Origin: CAIVAT01 sp049317265
GTDB taxonomy: Bacteria; Bacteroidota; Bacteroidia; Bacteroidales; FEN-979
Direction of reading: 5' to 3'
DNA length: 64,000 bases
Assembly (NCBI GenBank): GCA_049317265.1
Contig: JBMOIP010000018.1
Coordinates: forward strand, 1 to 64,000
Shown: one piece after another, positions 8,221-17,021 of the stretch
Numbering within the stretch: the first letter of the stretch is position 1
How the letters are laid out: every line of letters starts with the position of its first letter
Position numbers and translations under genes: made by a program
Notes under the pieces: generated by a model
What the model saw: only the letters and a program-made list of their open reading frames with translations
The model's database searches: none
What the model was told of the DNA's origin: nothing

Positions 8221-9090
8221 CTATTGATGCAATGTACCCGTATTTACAACAGGAGTCGTATCTTTATCGGAACACAGCACAACCATCAGGTTGCTGATCA
8301 TGGCTGCTTTTTTATCCTCGTCCAGTTCGATCACATTTTTCTTGCTGAGCTGGTCAAGGGCAAGCTCAACCATGCTTACTGCGCCTTCCACAATCTTTGT
8401 CCGTGCCGCAACCACAGCAGTGGCCTGCTGGCGGCGTAACATGGCGCCGGCAATCTCCGAAGCGTAAGCGAGGTAGCTGATCCTGGCTTCGAGCACTTCG
8501 ATACCGGCCATCTTAAGCCGCTCCGAAAGTTCATGCTCAAGCGCCTGGTGAACCTCTTCGCCACCGGCACGCAGGGTAATCTCCTTCTGCTCGTCGTCGA
8601 AATTATCGTATGCATAATGACCTGCCAGCTTACGGGTAGCAGATTCACTCTGAATGTCGACAAAATGAGCATAATCGTCAACTTCAAAGGCAGCTTTAAA
8701 GGTGTCGCGCACCCTCCATACCAGCACACAACCGATCATGATCGGATTACCAAGCTTGTCGTTCACCTTTATCGGCTCACGGTTCAGGTTCCGTGCCCGG
8801 AGGGTGATCTTCTTTTTTACATATAGCGGATTGACCCAAAAGAATCCATTTGATTTAATGGTACCCTTGTACTCTCCAAACAATATAAGAACCGATGACT
8901 CATTCGGATTTACCACCATCAGCCCTATAGCGGAAAAGACTGCAACTGCAATGCAAATCATCGAAAAGATAATTCCGGGCACATACTGGTTGTAAAAAAT
9001 AAGCCCGCAAATCCCGAGGGCTAAAAAAACAACGGACAATAAAACACCGGTATATCCCGATGCGGCTGAACTGATTTCTTCTTTTTCCAT
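8221..9090 (-). CDS. SPFH (band 7/stomatin-like) membrane protein
   Basis: Membrane-anchored SPFH-domain scaffold of 289 residues. The start at 9090 (MEKEEISSAASGY) is preferred to an ATG at 9138, which lies in AT-rich leader sequence. Two hydrophobic helices (about residues 13-33 and 37-58) are followed by the SPFH domain (NPNESSVLILFGEYKGT, then VNDKLGNPIMIGCVLVWRV). A helical region rich in Ala and Glu (ALEHELSERLKMAGIEVLEARISYL) probably mediates assembly. Such proteins form rings that organise membrane microdomains or proteases; the partner here is unknown. First gene of the SPFH/Arc/DUF1648 operon. Confidence 0.85.
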   Translation of the reverse strand: MEKEEISSAASGYTGVLLSVVFLALGICGLIFYNQYVPGIIFSMICIAVAVFSAIGLMVVNPNESSVLILFGEYKGTIKSNGFFWVNPLYVKKKITLRARNLNREPIKVNDKLGNPIMIGCVLVWRVRDTFKAAFEVDDYAHFVDIQSESATRKLAGHYAYDNFDDEQKEITLRAGGEEVHQALEHELSERLKMAGIEVLEARISYLAYASEIAGAMLRRQQATAVVAARTKIVEGAVSMVELALDQLSKKNVIELDEDKKAAMISNLMVVLCSDKDTTPVVNTGTLHQ

Positions 9091-9405
9091 GGTTAATTTG
9101 GTTTTTAATATCATTTTAATATCATTTTGACGCTGCAATAATACTACATCTTTTGACAGAAGTCAAGTTTTTCTTCATAATTTTTCAAGGTGGATTAAAT
9201 TAGAGATCTGTTTTTTTGTTCAAAATGATTTCAGGTTGGACGATTTACGATTGAATTTTGTGATTGACGATTGACGATTGGGCGCTGATAATCGAAAACC
9301 GAAAATCCATTAAATGAGGCGACTCCGAAAAACCAGCAAACAAGAAAATGCCCTAAATAAATACTCTTCGGAGTGGACTCCCTAATTCAACCTTATGGAT
9401 GAAAA
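9091..9405. other. Spacer between the SPFH gene and mutY
   Basis: About 315 bp without a gene, between the SPFH start and the mutY stop. It holds a degenerate 7-bp repeat tract at 9238-9282 (GATTGAC-type units) and a widely spaced inverted repeat, gactccgaa at 9321-9329 with ttcggagt at 9367-9374. The inverted repeat could act as a weak stop for mutY transcription. No promoter box fitting TAnnTTTG was found for the SPFH gene. Confidence 0.5.
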
Positions 9406-10464
9406 TTATCCGGTTGTAAGGAGGTTTTCCGACAGGTAGCGATCGATCAGTTTTGGAACCGGGAACTGTTGAACATCCGTCAAAGGGACCAGGATAAAAG
9501 GAAGATCAATTGTACTATCTGAATGAAACCGGTAAAACCTGGCATGCAATTTCTGATGGGTAAGCACGTGGGTATATAGTCCCGAAACACCCAGGAACCG
9601 TGGGGAACCGGAGTTTAACAACCCGGCAAAGGCATGTTCGTCCATCACGGCTCCATCCCCTGCTACCCCCTCAAGTAGAGGAAAATCATACAGATTTTTC
9701 CAGATATCACTCTTTTTCCTCTTGTTCATGAACAGATAATCTATTCCATTTTCTGTCATGGTCAGAACGAGGTAATGCATGAAACGGTTTCGTACCGCAA
9801 CTTTCGGCTTTCGAGCAGGGATATCCTCTACCCTGTTTTTAAGGAAGGCAACACAACCATCTTTAAAAATACAGTTTTGGCAATCGGGGTTGGCCGGCAG
9901 GCAAACCATTGCGCCAAACTCCATCATCGCCTGGTTAAAATCGCCGGGGTTTTCATGATCAATCTCCCCGGAAGTGATGGCAAGGATCTTTCGTTTTGTT
10001 TCTGGCCGATCCACGGAATCAACAATTCCATATAACCGGGAGATGAATCTAAGTACATTTCCGTCCATCACCGGGTAGGGCATATCGAAGCAGATGGACG
10101 CGATGGCAGCAGCCGTATAGTCCCCGATCCCCTTCAATTGTCTTATTTCCTCATACGAGGTGGGAAAATTGCCATCAAAATCATTCATGATCCTGGTGGC
10201 AGTTGCATGCAGATTCCTGGCCCTGGAATAATATCCTAGCCCCTGCCAGAGCTTTAAAACTGTTTGTTCATCTGCATTTGCAAGGGTTTTTATGGTGGGA
10301 AACGCGGTTGCGAACCTGTTGAAATAGGGAGTCCCCTGTTCAATACGGGTTTGCTGCATGATGATTTCAGAGAGCCAGATAAGGTAAGGGTCCCTGGTGC
10401 TCCTCCAGGGGAGATCACGTTTGTTATCAGAATACCAAGACAATAGCAGTTTTGAAAACCTCAT
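9406..10464 (-). CDS. mutY: A/G-specific adenine DNA glycosylase
   Basis: Base-excision repair enzyme removing adenine opposite 8-oxoguanine. The 352-residue form starting at 10464 (MRFSKLLLSWY) is chosen because a TAnnTTTG box (10487-10494) lies downstream of the alternative ATG at 10509. Visible parts are the N-terminal substrate-site segment with QQTRIEQGTPYF, the helix-hairpin-helix LKGIGDYTAAAIASI followed by the catalytic Asp in VMDGNVLRF, and the [4Fe-4S] ligands in the C-x6-C-x2-C-x5-C arrangement (CLPANPDCQNCIFKDGC). A C-terminal MutT-like domain recognises 8-oxoG. Single gene. Confidence 0.96.
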   Translation of the reverse strand: MRFSKLLLSWYSDNKRDLPWRSTRDPYLIWLSEIIMQQTRIEQGTPYFNRFATAFPTIKTLANADEQTVLKLWQGLGYYSRARNLHATATRIMNDFDGNFPTSYEEIRQLKGIGDYTAAAIASICFDMPYPVMDGNVLRFISRLYGIVDSVDRPETKRKILAITSGEIDHENPGDFNQAMMEFGAMVCLPANPDCQNCIFKDGCVAFLKNRVEDIPARKPKVAVRNRFMHYLVLTMTENGIDYLFMNKRKKSDIWKNLYDFPLLEGVAGDGAVMDEHAFAGLLNSGSPRFLGVSGLYTHVLTHQKLHARFYRFHSDSTIDLPFILVPLTDVQQFPVPKLIDRYLSENLLTTG

Positions 10465-10486
10465 GCGGGCAATGAATTTAAAAAGA

Positions 10487-10494
10487 CAAAGGTA
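10487..10494 (-). promoter_or_regulatory. Putative -7 box of mutY
   Basis: Reads TACCTTTG on the minus strand, a full TAnnTTTG match, 22 bp before the ATG at 10464. It argues against the more upstream start. Confidence 0.45.
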
Positions 10495-10573
10495 ACGTGA
10501 ATTGTTCACCCGGATTTTGCCTTTCCTACTTTATCTTCCTAGTATTCCTTGAATTAAATTTGATAATATTTTA

Positions 10574-10600
10574 TTGTGTTTCAAAAAAAGCATATATTTG
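10574..10600 (+). promoter_or_regulatory. Putative promoter of the HU gene
   Basis: TATATTTG at 10593-10600 matches the -7 consensus; TTG at 10574-10576 is a possible -33 box with 16 bp spacing, one base shorter than usual. The leader to the HU start is about 60 bp. Confidence 0.5.
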
Positions 10601-10667
10601 CACTCCGTTTTCCGGTGATAAAACACATTCAGTAACAACAATATATAACTATTAACACCCATCAAAC

Positions 10668-10958
10668 ATGACAAAAGCAGAAATTGTAGCAGAAATTGCT
10701 AATAAGACTGGCATTGAGAAAGTTGCCGTTCAGGCCACCGTTGAAGCTTTCATGGACTCCATTAAAAATTCCATGACCACAGGTCAAAACGTTTACCTCA
10801 GAGGTTTCGGTAGTTTTATTATCAAAAAAAGAGCTGAAAAGACAGGAAGAAACATTTCAAGGAACACAACCCTTATCATTCCCGCCCACAACATCCCTTC
10901 TTTCAAGCCGGCGAAGACCTTTGTAAATAAAGTGAAATCACACGTAAAAGTGAAGTAA
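10668..10958 (+). CDS. HU-family DNA-binding protein
   Basis: Nucleoid-associated protein of 96 residues, close to the normal 90. The helical dimerisation half is MTKAEIVAEIANKTGIEKV; the DNA-binding arm follows, with VYLRGFGSFIIKKRAEKTGRN and an arm tip (TLIIPAHNIPSFKPAK) in which the usual Pro at the tip is conserved. It binds and bends DNA as a dimer. It precedes the bS22-like and rng genes, an order commonly seen in this phylum. Confidence 0.95.
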   Translation: MTKAEIVAEIANKTGIEKVAVQATVEAFMDSIKNSMTTGQNVYLRGFGSFIIKKRAEKTGRNISRNTTLIIPAHNIPSFKPAKTFVNKVKSHVKVK

Positions 10959-10980
10959 TTAACTTCTAAGCTGATTTATT

Positions 10981-11070
10981 ATGCCAAGTGGTAAGAAAAG
11001 AAAGAGACATAAGATGGCAACGCACAAGCGGAAAAAACGCTTGCGCAAGAACAGACATAAGAAGAAATAG
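10981..11070 (+). CDS. AURKAIP1/COX24-domain tiny basic protein (bS22-like)
   Basis: An open frame of 29 codons, missed by usual length cut-offs, between HU and rng. The peptide begins MPSGKKRKRHKMATHK and ends in RHKKK; 19 of its 29 residues are Lys, Arg or His. The KRKRHKMATHKRKKRLRKNR pattern matches the AURKAIP1/COX24 (DUF1713) family. That family includes the actinobacterial small ribosomal protein bS22 and a mitochondrial ribosomal protein, so a role at the small ribosomal subunit is likely. It starts 22 bp after the HU stop and is probably co-transcribed with HU. Confidence 0.75.
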   Translation: MPSGKKRKRHKMATHKRKKRLRKNRHKKK

Positions 11071-11151
11071 CCTTCCTGCTGCTGCAATTCCTTAAGTCAT
11101 CCACGGTAACTGATCTATTGTCAGTACCATCTTTGTAATACATGGAACGCT

Positions 11152-12702
11152 GTGAATAAGGAATTAATCATCAATTCGACTTCTACGGAAGTTGAAATCG
11201 CCTTACTTGAAGATAAGCTTCTCGTAGAGTTAAATAAGGAGAGAGCCAACAATGAGTATTCTGTTGGTGATATCTATCTGGGCAGGATCAAAAAGATCAT
11301 GCCGGGGTTGAACGCTGCATTTGTAGACGTTGGATATGAGAAAGATGCGTTTCTGCATTACCTCGATCTCGGTCCGCAGGTTCAATCTTTACTCAAATAC
11401 ATCAAGAAGGGACAAGCCGCCGCTGGTGGCGCTCTTTCTATTGGTGATTTTGAGTTGGAGGCTGATATCCAGAAAACCGGGAAGATCACCCAGGTTCTCA
11501 AGCCCAACATGGACATCGTGGTGCAGATCGCCAAAGAGCCGATTTCGACGAAAGGCCCCAGGGTCACGTCAGAAATTGCTTTTGCCGGCCGTTACCTGGT
11601 TTTAATGCCGTTTTCGGACAAAATTTCCGTGTCGCAAAAGATCAAGAGCGCGGAAGAACGCAATCGTCTGAAACGTCTGATCATCAGCATTAAACCAAAA
11701 AATTGCGGTATCATCATCCGCACGGTGGCGGAGAATAAACTCGTTGCCGACCTCGACTCCGACCTCCGCAACCTCTACAAACGCTGGGAAATTATCACCC
11801 AGAAGCTTGCCACGGCCAAACCTCCGCAAAAGATCATCGGAGAGATTGACCGTACTTCCGCCATTCTTCGTGACGCCCTCAACGAATCGTTTAACAATAT
11901 CGTAGTCAACGATTCAGGAATTTACGATGAAATCCGCACCTATCTTCAACGAATTGCCCCCGATAAGGTCAATATTCTGAAGTTGCATACGGGCAAGGTT
12001 CCCATCTTCGACCAGTACGGCATCGACAAACAGATAAAAAATTCGTTTGGTAAAATTGTTACCATCAGAAGTGGCACCTACCTGGTTATCGAACATACCG
12101 AAGCGCTGCACGTGATCGACATCAACAGCGGCCACAGGGTAAACCAGGACCAGAACCAGGAGACAAATGCCATGGAGGTAAACCTGGAAGCGGCCACTGA
12201 GGTGGCTAGGCAACTTCGTCTTCGCGATATGGGCGGCATCGTTGTGATCGACTTCATCGACATGACCCAGGGACTGAACCGGCGCAAGCTTTTCGAAAAA
12301 CTCAGGGATGAAATGAAACGCGACCGCGCAAAACACTCCATCCTGCCCCCAAGCAAATTCGGCCTCGTACAGATCACCAGGCAGCGGGTCCGTCCCGAGA
12401 TGAGTGTTCAGATCCTCGAAAAATGCCCCGCATGCGACGGAACCGGAAAAATCAGGCCGACCATCCTGCTCACCGACGACATTGAAAACAATCTTGGGTA
12501 CCTCATCCGGGAGCAAAATGAAAAAGGGCTTACCCTCGTGGTGCATCCCTATCTTCATGCCTTCCTTACCCACGGATTATTCAACTTCAGATGGAAATGG
12601 TGGCGCACCTTTGGCCAGTGGGTTAAAATTGAACCTCAAAATGCATCACATTTCCTTGAGTACCATTTCCTGAATAAGAATGGGGACGATATCAAGATGT
12701 GA
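11152..12702 (+). CDS. rng: Ribonuclease E/G family endoribonuclease
   Basis: RNase G-type single-strand endoribonuclease of 516 residues, acting in rRNA maturation and mRNA decay. It starts with GTG; an ATG 10 bp upstream (11142) is out of frame and stops after five codons. The S1 domain lies at about residues 36-125 (VGDIYLGRIKKIMPGLNAAFVDVG). Catalytic magnesium ligands are Asp323 in VIDINSGH and Asp367 in VVIDFIDM, 44 residues apart as in the family. The zinc-link is CPAC at residues 425-428. There is no long C-terminal scaffold arm as in E. coli RNase E, so RNase G is the better name. Confidence 0.93.
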   Translation: MNKELIINSTSTEVEIALLEDKLLVELNKERANNEYSVGDIYLGRIKKIMPGLNAAFVDVGYEKDAFLHYLDLGPQVQSLLKYIKKGQAAAGGALSIGDFELEADIQKTGKITQVLKPNMDIVVQIAKEPISTKGPRVTSEIAFAGRYLVLMPFSDKISVSQKIKSAEERNRLKRLIISIKPKNCGIIIRTVAENKLVADLDSDLRNLYKRWEIITQKLATAKPPQKIIGEIDRTSAILRDALNESFNNIVVNDSGIYDEIRTYLQRIAPDKVNILKLHTGKVPIFDQYGIDKQIKNSFGKIVTIRSGTYLVIEHTEALHVIDINSGHRVNQDQNQETNAMEVNLEAATEVARQLRLRDMGGIVVIDFIDMTQGLNRRKLFEKLRDEMKRDRAKHSILPPSKFGLVQITRQRVRPEMSVQILEKCPACDGTGKIRPTILLTDDIENNLGYLIREQNEKGLTLVVHPYLHAFLTHGLFNFRWKWWRTFGQWVKIEPQNASHFLEYHFLNKNGDDIKM

Positions 12703-12764
12703 TGTGGTGGTGCGGGTTCTGCACCTTATTCTTTAGTTCAAATTCAAAAATCGTAAGTTATATT

Positions 12765-13760
12765 ATGGATATTGTCGTTAGTGGCATCAGGCCTACCGGT
12801 AACCTGCACCTTGGAAATTATTTCGGTGCACTGAAAAGTTTTGTGAAGATGCAGGAAGAGCATCAATGTTATTTCTTCATTGCAGATTATCACTCACTTA
12901 CTACTCACCCTACCCCGGCCGACCTTCACGGAAATGTGAAAACGGTTTTGGTTGAATTCCTTGCCTGCGGACTCGATCCGGAGAAAGCAACCCTCTATAT
13001 TCAGAGCGATCTGCCGGAAACAGCTGAGTTGTACCTGCTGCTGAATATGAATGCCTATGTTGGTGAGCTTGAACGTTGTACCTCATTCAAGGAGAAGATC
13101 AGAACCCAGCCGCAAAATGTAAATGCAGGACTGCTCACCTATCCTACCCTGATGGCAGCCGACATCATCATTCACCGGGCAGCTAAAGTTCCTGTCGGGA
13201 AAGACCAGGAACAGCACCTGGAGATGACGCGCACCTTTGCCAACCGGTTCAACCGTCTCTATTCGGTAGAGTATTTCCCTGAACCTGTGGCTTTTAACTT
13301 CGGAGAAAACCTGGTTAAAATTCCCGGTCTTGACGGAAGCCTGAAGATGTCGAAGTCAGACAATGAAAACAGCTCCATATTCCTGGCTGACTCACCAGAG
13401 GTAATCCGGAAAAAGGTGATGAAAGCGGTTACCGACTCGGGGACTGTTGATCCGGGACAACCTCGTTCACAGGGTGTTGTAAACCTTTTCGACCTGATGA
13501 GCTACTTCTCTTCGTCCGATACGGTAAAACATTTTAATGACACATATCAATCGGGGACCATCCGCTACGGCGATATGAAAAAACAGCTGGCTGAAGATAT
13601 CATCCTGTTTACCACACCTTTCCGGGAGAAAATGATGGCGCTGGCGGCTGATGAAGCATACCTGAAAAAAGTGGCCGCGCTGGGCGCTGAAAAAGCAAGG
13701 GCTTCGGCTGCAAAAACGGTACGTGAAGTGCGTGAAATCATAGGATTCAAACCTTTTTAA
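12765..13760 (+). CDS. trpS: Tryptophanyl-tRNA synthetase
   Basis: Class I synthetase charging tRNA-Trp, 331 residues, the usual size. The start at 12765 (MDIVVSGIRPTGNLHLGNYFG) is chosen because family members begin exactly there; an upstream in-frame ATG at 12699 would overlap the rng stop and add an unrelated tail. The HIGH-like motif is HLGN, and KMSKS is perfect at residues 194-198. Its TAA stop shares a base with the ATG of hflX (TAATG), so the two are translationally coupled. Confidence 0.96.
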   Translation: MDIVVSGIRPTGNLHLGNYFGALKSFVKMQEEHQCYFFIADYHSLTTHPTPADLHGNVKTVLVEFLACGLDPEKATLYIQSDLPETAELYLLLNMNAYVGELERCTSFKEKIRTQPQNVNAGLLTYPTLMAADIIIHRAAKVPVGKDQEQHLEMTRTFANRFNRLYSVEYFPEPVAFNFGENLVKIPGLDGSLKMSKSDNENSSIFLADSPEVIRKKVMKAVTDSGTVDPGQPRSQGVVNLFDLMSYFSSSDTVKHFNDTYQSGTIRYGDMKKQLAEDIILFTTPFREKMMALAADEAYLKKVAALGAEKARASAAKTVREVREIIGFKPF

Positions 13761-14944
13761 TGATAGAAACCGCCCCTGTAAAAGAAACTGCTGTCCTGAT
13801 CGGGTTGGCCACACATTCACAGGACCTGGCCCGTACCAACGAATATCTTGACGAACTGGCTTTCCTGGTTGACACCGCGGGGGGAGTCCCTGTCAAACAA
13901 TTTACCCAGAAACTGGATCGTGCCGATTCCAGAACCTATGTCGGAAGCGGTAAATTGAAGGAGATCCAAGCCTGGATGCAGGAGAACCCGGTGGATATGG
14001 CTGTTTTCGACGATGAACTCTCGCCCAGCCAGATCCGGAATATTGAGAGTGTGTTGCAGTGCCGGATTCTCGACCGGAACAATCTTATTCTCGACATCTT
14101 TGCCCGTCGTGCTGTGACCTCCTATGCCCGTACCCAGGTGGAACTTGCTCAGAATGAATACCTTTTGCCACGACTTACCCGGATGTGGACCCACCTTGAA
14201 AAGCAACGCGGCGGAATCGGGTTGCGCGGTCCGGGGGAACAGGAGATCGAAACCGACCGACGCGTACTCCGAGCACGTATCAGCCTGCTGAAAGACAAGC
14301 TGGAAGAGATTGACAAACAGATGGCTACCCAACGCAAAAGCCGTCGCGACATGGTGCGGGTAGCGCTGGTGGGCTACACCAATGTGGGAAAATCGACCAT
14401 CATGAACGTACTCAGCAAATCAGAGGTATTTGCGGAGAATAAGTTATTCGCCACCCTGGATACCACTGTAAGAAAGGTAGTGATTGAAACCCAACCCTTT
14501 TTACTCTCCGACACGGTTGGTTTTATAAGGAAACTTCCCCATTCACTCGTGGAATCTTTCAAATCAACCCTCGATGAAGTTCGTGAAGCCGATATCCTGT
14601 TGCATATCGCAGATATCAGCCACCGCGATTTTGAGGAGCAGATCAACGTGGTGAAACAGACCCTCACCGACATCAAAGCCTCCGACAAGCCGACCATCAT
14701 GATTTTCAACAAGATTGATGCTTACAGGTTTAAAGAGAAGGATGCCGACGACCTGAGTCCGGCCACCCGGGAAAACCAGTCCCTCGAAGAACTCGAAAAA
14801 ACCTGGATGGCCCAGGAAAATCTTCCATCACTCTTTATCTCAGCCACTTCAAAACAGAACATCGACCAATTGAGGGAGATGCTATACAAGGAGGTAAGGA
14901 AGATTTTAATGGTGAGGTATCCGGAGAATCAGTTTTACACTTGA
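13760..14944 (+). CDS. hflX: GTPase HflX
   Basis: Ribosome-associated GTPase of 394 residues that splits stalled or idle ribosomes under stress. The N-terminal HflX domain contains YVGSGKLKEIQ and the Gly-rich stretch RGGIGLRGPGEQEIETDRR, followed by a coiled linker. The G domain has the P-loop GYTNVGKS (residues 205-212), switch II DTVGF, and NKID as G4. The start overlaps the trpS stop by one base. A six-unit octamer repeat follows the stop at once. Confidence 0.95.
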   Translation: MIETAPVKETAVLIGLATHSQDLARTNEYLDELAFLVDTAGGVPVKQFTQKLDRADSRTYVGSGKLKEIQAWMQENPVDMAVFDDELSPSQIRNIESVLQCRILDRNNLILDIFARRAVTSYARTQVELAQNEYLLPRLTRMWTHLEKQRGGIGLRGPGEQEIETDRRVLRARISLLKDKLEEIDKQMATQRKSRRDMVRVALVGYTNVGKSTIMNVLSKSEVFAENKLFATLDTTVRKVVIETQPFLLSDTVGFIRKLPHSLVESFKSTLDEVREADILLHIADISHRDFEEQINVVKQTLTDIKASDKPTIMIFNKIDAYRFKEKDADDLSPATRENQSLEELEKTWMAQENLPSLFISATSKQNIDQLREMLYKEVRKILMVRYPENQFYT

Positions 14945-14946
14945 AC

Positions 14947-14994
14947 GGGCGGACGGGCGGACAAGCGGACGGGCGGAAGGGCGGATGAGCGGAT
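14947..14994. repeat. Octamer tandem repeat (6 x 8 bp)
   Basis: Six contiguous 8-bp units: gggcggac twice, aagcggac, gggcggaa, gggcggat and gagcggat. They fill the spacer between the convergent hflX and FG-GAP genes and touch the last base of the latter. No hairpin terminator is visible here. Confidence 0.85.
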
Positions 14995-16448
14995 CAGAAC
15001 CTGGTTATTTTTATTGACTGACAGATTTTTCCATTTATTTTCAGGCAGGCCAGGAATGTGCCAATTTCCTGAATACCAGCATGATGATATCCGCTAAAAC
15101 TGATCGAATAATGACCTTCTTTTTTCATGTCATTGATTAGAACCTGAACGAAGTTACCCCTGATATCATAAATCGAAAGTTCCACCTGTTCCGAGTGTTC
15201 GAGGTCAAATTCAAAGGTTGTGTTTTGGTGGAAAGGGTTTGGAAAACATTTTAAATTCGTTGTGCGTGCGTTGTTTTCGCGGTGCGTCATGCCAACAGGT
15301 GTGCCGGTGAAATTGCCGTTGCCATCGTTGAAGAGAAGTTCAAGGTTTTTCATCTGGATTCCCATCCCCCTTATTACTGCAAAATCATTGTATCCGTTGC
15401 CATCAAGGTCGGCACTCTGGAAATTGCGCCCTCCTTCATGATAATTGATAAGACTAATAAATTGCGCTCCTGACAGTTGGAAATTTCCCTGGTTGTAAAA
15501 AAGATAAATGCCTCCGATGGTATCCGTCATACCTGATCCAGCGGTGTCGGGAAAGTAGGATAGAAATGCTATATCAGGCAAAAGATCATTATTGAAGTCT
15601 TTTACTGAAAAAGCCATGTGATCTTGCACGGTATTGACCGCGGGCAGCACCTGCAGGCTGGTATCATCCAGGTTTCGATACATGATAAGGCTATGGCCTA
15701 AACCTGCTGTGAGTAGGTCATTATCGCCATCCCCGTCAAAATCGGTTACCGCAAGCAAATCCATATAAGTATTCCATTGAAGAACCTCCTTCTGAAATCC
15801 ACCTGGCAGACTATAATAGACTTCGACCTTTTGCCCGCCAATGACTACATCATCCCTGCCATCGCCATTCAAATCACCGCATGCTGTAGCTGATGGATAA
15901 TAACCTGTTACATAATGGTATTGTGGCAAAGAAAAATTATGATGCCCGAAATTGTAAAAAACGCCCCAATACAATCCTTGATTGGAAGCAAAAAGGATGT
16001 CATTATACCCGTTGTTGTCAATATCTCCGGTAGCATAATACTCAATGCCATTGTTTTTGTTGGTGTTGAGAAAGAGTGAATCTGCATAATCGTTATTGTA
16101 CAATATGCCGATGAATTCTGTACTCAGGGTTTCTTTTTTAAAAATAATTTCTGGAAAAGGAATAGTGTCCAATTGTGCACAAAGAACATTTTGCCAGCCA
16201 TAAAAGTACAGCGAATCTTCAAGATAGAAATTCCCATCACCAAGGTTTTTCATAATTGACAGGCCGCTCCAGTTTGTCTGCCAATTGCGGAGATGTCCAG
16301 TCACGATGTCAATATCGCCATCCATATCTAAATCAGCAGTATCAATCGAGTAAGCAGCCATGGGAAGGATGTACTCGCTCCGCGAGGCATCAGACCGAAA
16401 CGAAAAAAGGAAGGGTATGAAAAGCCAGAGTATAATCGTGTTTCTCAT
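14994..16448 (-). CDS. FG-GAP/VCBS repeat protein with T9SS sorting domain
   Basis: Predicted surface or secreted protein of 484 residues. The start at 16448 gives a normal signal peptide (MRNTIILWLFIPFLFSF); an ATG at 16517 adds an unlikely extension. Several Asp-rich calcium-binding FG-GAP blades are visible: DLDMDGDIDIVTG, DIDNNGYNDILFAS, DLNGDGRDDVVIGG, DFDGDGDNDLLTAG and DLDGNGYNDFAVIR, consistent with a beta-propeller of about six to seven blades. The last 85 residues form a T9SS type-A sorting domain (CFPNPFHQNTTFEF, LSIYDIRGNFV, SIKITRF). Ligand unknown. Convergent with hflX. Confidence 0.85.
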   Translation of the reverse strand: MRNTIILWLFIPFLFSFRSDASRSEYILPMAAYSIDTADLDMDGDIDIVTGHLRNWQTNWSGLSIMKNLGDGNFYLEDSLYFYGWQNVLCAQLDTIPFPEIIFKKETLSTEFIGILYNNDYADSLFLNTNKNNGIEYYATGDIDNNGYNDILFASNQGLYWGVFYNFGHHNFSLPQYHYVTGYYPSATACGDLNGDGRDDVVIGGQKVEVYYSLPGGFQKEVLQWNTYMDLLAVTDFDGDGDNDLLTAGLGHSLIMYRNLDDTSLQVLPAVNTVQDHMAFSVKDFNNDLLPDIAFLSYFPDTAGSGMTDTIGGIYLFYNQGNFQLSGAQFISLINYHEGGRNFQSADLDGNGYNDFAVIRGMGIQMKNLELLFNDGNGNFTGTPVGMTHRENNARTTNLKCFPNPFHQNTTFEFDLEHSEQVELSIYDIRGNFVQVLINDMKKEGHYSISFSGYHHAGIQEIGTFLACLKINGKICQSIKITRF

Positions 16449-16687
16449 ATGCACACATGTTTGAAAAGTCCGGTTAATCGCTTGTGAATATAATAACAAA
16501 AGCTGAGAAAGCAACAATAAATTTTCACTTTGTTTAGTTATCCGGCATCTCCACCCGGGTTTAGGATATTATGGAAAATAACTTTTGTATTACCTTTCCA
16601 CAGGAAGAAATCGAAAAGCGGTAAAAACAGGAGGAACACAGTCAGTGGAAAAGTCCAATTTCCACAGGACGACAATGATTTTTTTTG

Positions 16688-16695
16688 TACTTTTG
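16688..16695 (+). promoter_or_regulatory. Putative -7 box of mntA-hepT
   Basis: TACTTTTG, a full TAnnTTTG match, ending 26 bp before the mntA ATG at 16722. It excludes an apparent longer frame starting at 16530. Confidence 0.5.
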
Positions 16696-16721
16696 AATTC
16701 ACGGACTCAAAAGAAATTCTT

Positions 16722-17021
16722 ATGTTAACCCGCATAGAAATACTGAGTTATTTAGGCGAGAATAAAGTTGCGTTCCATGATACTTTCGGTATCTGTAAGA
16801 TAGGTCTCTTTGGATCATTTGCACGTGACGAACAAACGGATCAAAGTGATATTGATATCCTGATTGATATGTCCTCAGATACTGAAGACATGTTTGATAA
16901 GAGATTGAAATTAAGAGACTTGTTAATGAAACGCTTTTCAAAAAAGGTTGACATCTGTCATGAAAAAGCGATAAAACCAATTTTCAAGGATTTAGTTTTC
17001 AAAGATGCAATTTATGCATAA
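16722..17021 (+). CDS. mntA: MntA-like minimal nucleotidyltransferase antitoxin
   Basis: Minimal nucleotidyltransferase of 99 residues. The active-site signature is GSFARDEQTDQSDID (Gly31, Ser32, Asp43, Asp45), with a likely third acidic residue Asp77 in KKVDICHE. In studied MntA/HepT systems the antitoxin transfers AMP to a tyrosine next to the toxin's active site and so silences it. The gene overlaps hepT by 17 bp, or by 8 bp if the toxin starts at its second ATG. The start is fixed by a promoter box just upstream. Antitoxin first, toxin second is one of the orders known for this family. Confidence 0.88.
   Translation: MLTRIEILSYLGENKVAFHDTFGICKIGLFGSFARDEQTDQSDIDILIDMSSDTEDMFDKRLKLRDLLMKRFSKKVDICHEKAIKPIFKDLVFKDAIYA

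Noticed and set aside
11914..12573. 219-codon minus-strand frame inside rng
   Set aside because: Antisense to a conserved RNase with intact catalytic residues.
16530..16721. Longer N-terminus for the MntA gene
   Set aside because: A -7 promoter box at 16688-16695 lies inside this stretch, and family members start at the position used (16722).
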